Shown here one piece after another: positions 59,063 through 64,000 of a DNA stretch of 64,000 nucleotides. The first letter of the stretch is position 1, and every line of letters begins with the position of its first letter. The notes beneath the pieces are model-generated. The model was not told the DNA's origin, searched no databases, and was given only the letters and a program-made list of their open reading frames with translations. Origin of the DNA: Haloferax namakaokahaiae (GTDB lineage: Archaea; Halobacteriota; Halobacteria; Halobacteriales; Haloferacaceae); the NCBI RefSeq assembly GCF_042663225.1, contig NZ_JBHTAA010000005.1, forward strand, positions 1,240,001 through 1,304,000. Reading direction: 5' to 3'. The translations under genes were made by a program, and so were the position numbers.

Positions 59063-59463
59063 CCAGTTGTAACAACCACCCGAATTGATAATAAACTAAC
59101 CAATAATTTCTAACATCGCGTGGGAAAATATACTGTATCACGTTTTGATGGACGGAAATCTGGAAAAGCGTGCATTATTCGACCATCCATGCTGCCGGTT
59201 TCATTTTCACTTACACATATGACCAGAGAAGGGAACCAGTGAGCGGTGAACATCGGGAACGCCCGGGCGAAGGGAGCGAAGCGACCGAAGCGGGCAACCG
59301 GGTGATAGGTCGGGGAACGATAACCGACCGCCCCTCGCCTGCGGCTCGGCTGGCGGCCACTGTTCCCGTAGATAACCGCGCTGTTAACCGTCAAGAGAAG
59401 TTCTGGGTGTGTTCCTCTGTCGCCCCTCAAGAGGGTAGAATGGGATGGGGTATATATAGGGGG
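59063..59463. other. 401-base gap with palindrome and TATA-like box, no convincing gene
   Basis: Two overlapping frames (106 codons minus, 105 plus) have Arg/Pro-rich, low-complexity translations and I reject both. The stretch carries a GAAGGGAGCGAAGCGACCGAAG-like purine run at about 59272 and a GGTATATATAGG box at 59449-59460. The palindrome GGGGGTCACCCCC (59459-59471) follows and contains the stop codon of the next gene. It may be a promoter-operator or a replication-related region. Confidence 0.4.
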
Positions 59464-59471
59464 TCACCCCC
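59459..59471. promoter_or_regulatory. Perfect palindrome next to a TATA box
   Basis: GGGGGTCACCCCC is a 6-bp perfect inverted repeat around a central C, immediately after TATATATA (59451-59458). It overlaps the last codons of the minus-strand gene. It could be an operator for a plus-strand transcript or a hairpin ending the minus-strand one. Confidence 0.4.
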
Positions 59472-60057
59472 GGAACTTCCCACCTGATTGAGCCACTTTA
59501 TTGTACAGGCTGATGAGGCTACCCTCCCGGAATCCCTCACATTCTGCAATCCTCTCAAACTCGGAGTCAACATCCTTCACGGATGGGTGACAAGCCCGTG
59601 TGTTATCCTCCGAAGAGTGAACAACGACCATACAGACGGTGTAAGCAACAGCCCTTGCGTCAATGCCAAACCGAGAAAGGTCAAGACTGAGGAATAGCCT
59701 CTCCGCTTCCCGTTGAAAACGTGGATTCAAATCCAACTGAGAAGCGAGTGCCTGAATCAAGTGGCGGTTCAGTAAGTTCGTATTGTACCGGTCATTAGTC
59801 CACTTGCGGCCAACACGTAACCCTGTGTTGTACTGAGATAGCCTCTTGAATTTTTCCCGCGCCAGAGAGCCATCTATACAGTCGATATCATAACGAATGG
59901 TGGTGGCGTTCTGAGTATCTGGGTTCCAAATGTCTGGCTCTGCCTCTTCACAGATTATACCAGTGTACTTCTCGCGGTTCTCGTTGAAATCAGACCACTC
60001 GATAAAAGGTTGTGACTCTGGGGCGTAGCCGTCGCTCTGCGTTGTTGTAGCGCTCAT
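59464..60057 (-). CDS. Cyclin-fold or RNA-polymerase-epsilon-like haloarchaeal element protein
   Basis: A 197-residue soluble protein. The first 60 residues are polar; the second half, around LLNRHLIQALASQLDLNPRF, AERLFLSLDLSRFGIDARAV and AYTVCMVVVHSSEDNTRACHPS, is helical. It resembles, from memory, the cyclin-like repeat of TFB and the halophile-specific RNA-polymerase epsilon proteins found on haloarchaeal plasmids. No metal site. It stands between the two integrases and may regulate the element's transcription. The family call is tentative. Confidence 0.5.
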   Translation of the reverse strand: MSATTTQSDGYAPESQPFIEWSDFNENREKYTGIICEEAEPDIWNPDTQNATTIRYDIDCIDGSLAREKFKRLSQYNTGLRVGRKWTNDRYNTNLLNRHLIQALASQLDLNPRFQREAERLFLSLDLSRFGIDARAVAYTVCMVVVHSSEDNTRACHPSVKDVDSEFERIAECEGFREGSLISLYNKVAQSGGKFRG

Positions 60058-60622
60058 GATTGAGTTTAGTTAGCCCTCCGAAGTACTGCAAGCCCTCTGA
60101 AGAACGGTCGCACCGCTCAGAGTAGAGTAACCACGGAGAACTATTCACAAGAGTAGAACCAGTCTGCGAATTTAAATGTTTGGTCGAAGTCGTGAAGACC
60201 CCCGTATAGGCAGAATTGGCCCAAATTCTCTGAGCGGCTAACCTTCCTCGACACGGTGGAGTAGATTTTGATGTTCTAACCCGTTGTTGCGCACGCAGTC
60301 GGCTGTTCCTGACGACATCCGCAAGAGATGAAAGTCACCCAAAAGTCTAAGCGTCCATTTCTCAACATTAATTGTAGCCACCAACCAACGGCAACGACAC
60401 CGCTACCACGACGGGTGCAATTGTACCCGGCAGAAATCACCGCATGTTCACCCCTAAGGGGATGTGGTACTTAAACAAAAGCGTGAATGCCGACGCCGTG
60501 TGCCGATTGCGGTTGCGGCGTCAGCCGCATGGACTCGCCGGGAAGTGTAGTGGCGAGAGGCGACCGCTCCCTGAGTCTGTTCTGCGGTCGTTGGTAATCC
60601 AAATCCGTTCATGTTTGCTCGT
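60058..60622. other. 565-base gap with no convincing gene
   Basis: It runs from the start of the cyclin-like gene to the stop of the second integrase. It holds an attachment-like repeat at 60530 and a GGTACTTAAAC box at 60467-60477. A 65-codon minus-strand frame at 60454-60651 overlaps the integrase end and is rejected. The first 250 bases are AT-rich with several short palindromes. Confidence 0.4.
60530..60543 (+). repeat. Second copy of the tRNA-Ala 3' terminal sequence
   Basis: TGGACTCGCCGGGA matches, in the same orientation, the first 14 bases of the tRNA-Ala fragment at 56630 and the copy at 56547; the match ends there. It lies 80 bases beyond the stop of the second integrase, so each integrase has a copy within 130 bases. 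Direct repeats at 56630 and 60530 would bound a 3.9-kb unit. Confidence 0.65.
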
Positions 60623-61624
60623 TCAGCTTGGTAGGTGTTCTTTCCGTACATCCATCTTCTCGCGGTTGCTACGCACGTCGTAGTGCTTGTACAGCACGTC
60701 GAGCGAGACGTTCATGCGCTCACTCACGACCTCCGGGGGCGTCCCCTCTCGGAGGTGGTCAGAAATCGCGCCACGTCGGAAGGCGTGCGGCCCTCGCTTG
60801 CATGGGCACTGCTCGGGATTGGTCGTTCCCGCGCACTCCTCGATGTCGCGGCCGACCGGGCACTCACTCGTGTACTGACACGGGCGGGTTGCCCGGTAGC
60901 AGTTATCTGAGATTGTGGTTACGTGCGGTCGGCCGTATCGCGTGGTCAGCAGCGGGTCGCGGCCGTGGTCGTCGGTCTTGTCGAGACGACGCTCGTTGAC
61001 GTAGTCCTCGACGACCTGATACCAAATCGGCCCGAGGTAGACCCACCGCTCACCGTCTTTGCCGTTCTTCAGGTACGTGTCGGTCTCCGGGCGGTGTTCC
61101 AACACGAGCGCGTTCTCCTCGGGTCGGAGGTCGCCGACATCGAGGCTGTGCAACGCGCCGCGCCGCATCCCTGTCCGCCAGAGAATTGCGACCATCGCGT
61201 GCATCCTGCTGGCGTAGTCGAACCGCTCGAAGTAGTCCAGCATCCGCTCAACGCGGTGCGTCTCGATGACAATGTCGCTGGACTCTGCGCCGTCCGGAAG
61301 TTCCGGCGCGTGTAACTGCTCAGCGAGACCTTCCGGCACCGCGTCGATGTCGGCGGCCCACCGGAGAAACACGCGAACGGTCGTCAACTGCTTCTGTAGC
61401 GTGATAGGAGCTACGTCGGCCCTTCTCCACGCTACGAAGTCCGACAGCGTCCGGCCGTTCAGTTCGGTTGTGTCCTCGATTCCTCGCTCGTCGAGGAAGT
61501 CGAGTAGGTGACCGAGCCGCGTTGTCGCGTTGTTGAACGTCGAATCTCGCCACGACGGGGCCATGTACGCCAGAAAGCGTTCCACGGCGTCCTCTGGGTC
61601 GAGATACAGCAGCGAACCGGTCAC
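60623..61624 (-). CDS. Tyrosine recombinase / integrase (second copy)
   Basis: A 333-residue integrase, homologous along its whole length to the one at 56791. Catalytic residues are Arg154 (RTGMRRGA), His280 and Arg283 (GPHAFRRG) and Tyr315 (YKHYDVR); the cysteine cluster is Cys249, 255, 264, 273 and 275. Unlike the first copy it has chromosomal-type GC. It starts with a GTG that overlaps the stop of the gene upstream (GTGA), as the last gene of a four-gene operon. Confidence 0.94.
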   Translation of the reverse strand: MTGSLLYLDPEDAVERFLAYMAPSWRDSTFNNATTRLGHLLDFLDERGIEDTTELNGRTLSDFVAWRRADVAPITLQKQLTTVRVFLRWAADIDAVPEGLAEQLHAPELPDGAESSDIVIETHRVERMLDYFERFDYASRMHAMVAILWRTGMRRGALHSLDVGDLRPEENALVLEHRPETDTYLKNGKDGERWVYLGPIWYQVVEDYVNERRLDKTDDHGRDPLLTTRYGRPHVTTISDNCYRATRPCQYTSECPVGRDIEECAGTTNPEQCPCKRGPHAFRRGAISDHLREGTPPEVVSERMNVSLDVLYKHYDVRSNREKMDVRKEHLPS

Positions 61625-61863
61625 GATTCGGCCTCAGTGAGCGTACTCTGGTCGTTCGTGAGACCTCGGCTCTTCCTGCCGTCCGGTTGGATGGCACGGA
61701 AGTCCTCCGCCCACTTCTCGACGCTCTGCCGAACCTGTTCAACGCGGTCGTTCAGTATGTCGATTGTCGGTGCCGTGACCTTCGTCGTGAACTTTTCTCG
61801 GTCGTTCGTCCCGCTCCCACGGGTGACGACGATTTTCGTCTCGAATTCATCCGACATGGTCAC
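61621..61863 (-). CDS. Small protein (DUF7389-like) in the integrase operon
   Basis: An 80-residue protein with a beta-rich start (KIVVTRGSGTNDREKFTTKVTAPTIDIL) and a helical, polar second half (RVEQVRQSVEKWAEDFRAI). The GTG at 61863 overlaps the upstream stop as GTGA, the same coupling seen at its own end; an ATG two codons in is possible. The RGSGTNDR part recalls haloarchaeal DUF7389 proteins, often on plasmids. Function unknown, perhaps an excision or regulatory partner. Confidence 0.65.
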   Translation of the reverse strand: MTMSDEFETKIVVTRGSGTNDREKFTTKVTAPTIDILNDRVEQVRQSVEKWAEDFRAIQPDGRKSRGLTNDQSTLTEAES

Positions 61864-62063
61864 ACCGGGTACAGGTTGACCTCGCCACGGAACTCGGTGA
61901 GGTGCGTCTGCGCGACATCGTGCATGTGCCGGTCAGCACGATTCAGAATCGACGACAGCGCCGAAAACCTCTCAGTAGGTTTTTCAGTCAGGCTGTCGTC
62001 AGTAACAGCGGGGACCTCACAGACGTTGGTAGGCGTCGTTGGTAGTCCGGGGTCCTCGTTCAT
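61860..62063 (-). CDS. Hypothetical 67-residue protein in the integrase operon
   Basis: A polar protein with a Pro/Thr-rich start (EDPGLPTTPTNVCEVPAVTD) and a short helix (SALSSILNRADRHMHDVAQTHLTEF). It overlaps its neighbours by 4 bases on both sides (ATGA and GTGA), which is the main reason to accept it. No family recognised. Confidence 0.6.
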   Translation of the reverse strand: MNEDPGLPTTPTNVCEVPAVTDDSLTEKPTERFSALSSILNRADRHMHDVAQTHLTEFRGEVNLYPV

Positions 62064-62254
62064 GCTTTTGCTCGTTGCTCCTCATCGTCACGCGAGAGAG
62101 TCGTTCTGTCGGCCGTGAACGGCGTCCCGTTCGCCAGTTGGATAGCCTCGCGGATGTACTGCGCTCGGCTCATGCCGTGCGCGTCTGCCTCTTCGTCGAT
62201 ATTCTGAACCATCTCCATCGGCATGGAGACGGTCACATTGACACTCAGGGCCAT
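62060..62254 (-). CDS. Ribbon-helix-helix (CopG-like) regulator
   Basis: A 64-residue protein with the RHH layout: a short strand LSVNVTVSMPMEMVQ, helix NIDEEADAHGM, then SRAQYIREAIQLANG with the typical S-x2-x-I-R pattern. RHH proteins bind DNA as dimers inserting the strand into the major groove. It heads the integrase operon and faces an array of TGCAT boxes, so it probably represses its own promoter and perhaps the divergent one. I chose the ATG at 62254; a TTG four codons upstream is possible. Confidence 0.82.
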   Translation of the reverse strand: MALSVNVTVSMPMEMVQNIDEEADAHGMSRAQYIREAIQLANGTPFTADRTTLSRDDEEQRAKA

Positions 62255-62301
62255 TGCATTAGTCAATGAATCACTATGCTACATAATCTTTGCGCACCCA
62301 G

Positions 62302-62384
62302 ATGCATCATGCACATCATAACATCAGTGCATCAACGCATAGAATGCACACCTGCATTTCATAGGGCAAACAATTAGTGCATCA
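62302..62384. promoter_or_regulatory. Four TGCAT boxes at 25-base spacing in a divergent promoter region
   Basis: ATGCATCA (62302), GTGCATCA (62327), CTGCATTT (62352) and GTGCATCA (62377) recur at exactly 25 bases. Inverted elements lie among them: AATGCA-CACC-TGCATT at 62343-62358 and ATCACT-CAATA-AGTGAT at 62381-62397. They sit between the RHH operon and the plus-strand small-protein operon and are the obvious operator candidates for the RHH protein. Confidence 0.6.
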
Positions 62385-62407
62385 CTCAATAAGTGATTCA
62401 CAAGAGG

Positions 62408-62668
62408 ATGGCACGAACAACTCTCACCTACGAGGACGACATCGACGAGTGGGTGATGGAACGGTTAGTTCCCGGTCAAAAACGGGGAATATGGCTAAGG
62501 TACGCACTCGAAACGACGTATGCGGTAGATGGAATACTCGATGAGATGTTCGAGCCGTATCAGTATGAGGAGCGTCAGGAACTCATCGAGGCCGCAGTGA
62601 AGAAGGAAGTCGAGCGCCGAACGAACGGCCCGCACGACTACGACAACGCCAGTAACGACCCACTCTGA
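62408..62668 (+). CDS. Small protein related to the one at 53756
   Basis: An 86-residue protein starting MARTTLTYEDDIDEWVMERL. Residues 37-69 match the protein at 53756. The early LTYEDDIDEWVMERL and the helical second part suggest a metJ/RHH-like or antitoxin-like fold, but this is not certain. It is the first gene of a plus-strand group divergent from the integrase operon. The ATG is only 10 bases past the operator array. GC content is higher than its paralogue's. Confidence 0.65.
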   Translation: MARTTLTYEDDIDEWVMERLVPGQKRGIWLRYALETTYAVDGILDEMFEPYQYEERQELIEAAVKKEVERRTNGPHDYDNASNDPL

Positions 62669-62671
62669 GCC

Positions 62672-62911
62672 ATGACGCTCTTCTCTTCCTACGAGTCCGA
62701 CCTGCGCGAGATGCTCGCCGCGCTCGACGACAACGACGTATTCGCGCCCGGAGAGCGCGAGGCGTGGCGCGAGGGCGTCGAAGAAGCCGAACACCTATCT
62801 GACCTCATGATGGTGAACGAGGCGCTCGTGGAGGTCCTCAGCGGCCGCGAGAAGTTCGACCGCTTCATGGCCGAATCGGATTTCAACACCGAGAGTCCGG
62901 TGCTGTTGTGA
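62672..62911 (+). CDS. Small acidic helical protein
   Basis: A 79-residue, strongly acidic protein that looks almost wholly helical (YESDLREMLAALDDNDVF, EREAWREGVEEAEHLSDLMMVNEALVEVLSG). No cysteines or membrane parts. It begins 3 bases after the stop of the preceding gene, so it is cotranscribed and could be its partner. No family recognised. Confidence 0.65.
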   Translation: MTLFSSYESDLREMLAALDDNDVFAPGEREAWREGVEEAEHLSDLMMVNEALVEVLSGREKFDRFMAESDFNTESPVLL

Positions 62912-62953
62912 CCGGTAGTCTTAAATTTCTCTTAATCCGAACTGTTTAGCAGT

Positions 62954-63088
62954 ATGATACCACTCTTCCCCGGCATCCCCGGTGGTTCCGAGGTGTTCCT
63001 CGTTTTCGCTGTAATTATCATTCCGATATACGTCGCTTATCGGGTTCTGAAATGGGGAAAACACATCGTCGAGAAGGCCGTCGAGTAG
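62954..63088 (+). CDS. 44-residue single-helix microprotein with TatA-like start
   Basis: MIPLFPGIPGGSEVFLVFA begins a short helix protein ending KWGKHIVEKAVE. The first twelve residues resemble the start of haloarchaeal TatA (PLFPGIPGGPEL), but the amphipathic and C-terminal parts of TatA are missing. It may be a membrane microprotein that mimics or has decayed from TatA. A CTTAAATTTC and CTTAATCC pair upstream (62921-62937) is a good promoter candidate. Confidence 0.6.
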   Translation: MIPLFPGIPGGSEVFLVFAVIIIPIYVAYRVLKWGKHIVEKAVE

Positions 63089-63094
63089 AGTTTT

Positions 63095-63502
63095 TTACGC
63101 GACGAACTGAATCAGGTGCGCTTTCCAGAGCGCGTCGAGCGGCGTCCACACACCGAACGAGTGCGACACCACGTCGTCAAGCGCGACCAGAACGCCGAGG
63201 ATGAACAGCACGGCGTACCGAGTTCGAGCGTCGGCCCATACGTCTCGTTCGAGCGGGAACGCCGAGAGCGCCCCGAGGAGGCCGCCCAGTGCGAGTGTCG
63301 CACCAGTGACCGGGTAGTACCTCCACGTCAGCGCGAAGCCGAACGTCGAGACGCCGACCGCGACCGCGCCACCGACGGGTTCGGCGCGTCGGTTGTTGTC
63401 CCACACGGCCGCGAGAGCGACCGCGGCGAGAAGCACGCCGATGTAGAGGTGATGCGGCGCGAAGATATGGCCGTCGGGGACGTGCTCGACGGGGAATCTC
63501 AC
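63095..63502 (-). CDS. Four-helix membrane protein
   Basis: A 135-residue protein with helices at about 17-34, 43-60, 66-82 and 93-109. The GTG start at 63502 overlaps the stop of the upstream gene. Haloarchaeal viral membrane proteins of the pleolipovirus type have this size and helix number, but so do many others, and I have no motif to support it. It ends 7 bases from the convergent microprotein. Confidence 0.65.
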   Translation of the reverse strand: MRFPVEHVPDGHIFAPHHLYIGVLLAAVALAAVWDNNRRAEPVGGAVAVGVSTFGFALTWRYYPVTGATLALGGLLGALSAFPLERDVWADARTRYAVLFILGVLVALDDVVSHSFGVWTPLDALWKAHLIQFVA

Positions 63503-64000
63503 ATTTTCCTCCGTCGCAGAGCCTCGTCCACTCGCGGATAGTTCCCGTCACTTCCGAGCGTGAAGTCAAACCGATAGTTCGCGTTCTGCGAGGGTAGCGC
63601 CGGAATCTGTTCGCCGGGCGCGAGAGGGCCACCGAGTTCGTCACCAGCATCGTCTTCGATGTAGAGCGCCACCTCCGAATCCCCCGGTTCGTCGGCCGAG
63701 TAAGACGCAATGTCCCATCCCACGACGTACTCCGGTCGCTCAAAGTTGACCGTCGCTGACAGAGTGTCGAAAGGTACGGTACGAAACGTCATATCACTGA
63801 AAACCGACAGGACGTTTTGGGTGAACTCGGTTCCGTACCAGACATACCCGTAATAATCGAGGGTGACGTAAGAGTTGTCTAGACTCACCGCAGGGCCGTC
63901 TGAGTTGGCTGTGAAGTCTGAACCGTCCGAAGACCACACATAGAGCGCGTATTGAACGCCCGGTTTGAAGTTGTGAAGCAGTCCGATGTAGTCCCCCGAA
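63499..64000 (-). CDS. Beta-rich protein, partial at the right edge
   Basis: The last 167 residues of a protein whose start lies beyond the window. The translation is rich in Tyr, Asp, Ser and Thr with alternating hydrophobics (GDYIGLLHNFKPGVQYALYV, DNSYVTLDYYGYVWYG, ALYIEDDAGDELGG), as in carbohydrate-binding or viral surface beta-sandwiches. No C-terminal helix is present; it ends RRRKM. It overlaps the four-helix protein by 4 bases, so they are cotranscribed. Confidence 0.6.
   Translation of the reverse strand, partial: SGDYIGLLHNFKPGVQYALYVWSSDGSDFTANSDGPAVSLDNSYVTLDYYGYVWYGTEFTQNVLSVFSDMTFRTVPFDTLSATVNFERPEYVVGWDIASYSADEPGDSEVALYIEDDAGDELGGPLAPGEQIPALPSQNANYRFDFTLGSDGNYPRVDEALRRRKM

Noticed and set aside
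59110..59487. Two overlapping ORFs of about 105 codons on opposite strands
   Set aside because: Both translations are rich in Arg, Pro and Gly without fold-like hydrophobic patterning, and they overlap each other.
60454..60651. A 65-codon minus-strand ORF after the second integrase
   Set aside because: It overlaps the integrase end and the attachment repeat, and its translation is not protein-like.
62302..62384. CRISPR-like or replication iterons
   Set aside because: Only the first eight bases of each 25-base unit are conserved and there is no Rep gene beside them; a promoter operator fits better.

Overview
The window is haloarchaeal chromosome, most like the Haloferax group. The coding sequence is GC-rich, the proteins are strongly acidic, many starts look leaderless with a TATA-like box about 25-32 bases upstream, and the gene set is archaeal: ribosomal protein L40e, Sec61-beta, the ribosome-recycling ATPase RLI/ABCE1, archaemetzincin, FAU-1, archaeal SepF beside uvrA, a geranylgeranyl reductase, a PGF-CTERM surface protein and F420 oxidoreductase. 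The genus is inferred from gene content and order recalled from Haloferax, not from a search.

From 1 to about 53.65 kb is dense core chromosome. It holds amino-acid, vitamin and cofactor genes (pheA fragment, hisH, hisE, pdxT, ribE, fno). Nucleic-acid genes are a family-4 uracil-DNA glycosylase, rtcA, a UvrD/Rep helicase, FAU-1, an RNB nuclease and uvrA. Translation and secretion genes are rpl40e, Sec61-beta, RLI and an EMC6-like protein. Proteases and peptidases are amzA, an M20, an M32, a PrsW homologue and a degenerate M24. Other genes include a PIN-ATPase-KH protein, a ROK glucokinase, UspA, a YgfZ/GcvT protein, an ABC-2 exporter pair, a large secreted NEW3-type protein, sepF, a receiver-PAS-PAS-GAF protein and a 6-TM potassium channel. 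Many small zinc-ribbon and membrane proteins of unknown function are interspersed. Short cotranscribed pairs overlapping by about 4 bases are common.

From about 53.65 kb to the right edge the DNA changes. Base composition falls, by eye, to AT-rich over 53.7-56.2 kb and 57.8-60.5 kb, coding density drops, and almost every gene is unrecognised. Two paralogous tyrosine integrases (56791-57798 + and 60623-61624 -) share a five-cysteine insertion with identical spacing. Next to the first lies a 32-base fragment on the minus strand matching the 3' end of a haloarchaeal tRNA-Ala. Shorter copies of its terminal sequence lie at 56547, 56588 (inverted) and 60530. I read this as a mosaic of integrated elements, possibly with a 3.9-kb unit nested between 56630 and 60543.

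The second integrase is the last gene of a four-gene operon led by a ribbon-helix-helix protein. That operon diverges from a small-protein operon across a 153-base region carrying TGCAT boxes every 25 bases. The cargo includes an HNH-zinc-ribbon-membrane protein, a cyclin-like or RNA-polymerase-epsilon-like protein, a 44-residue protein whose start resembles TatA, several small membrane proteins, and a pair of related small proteins at opposite ends of the region (53756 and 62408).
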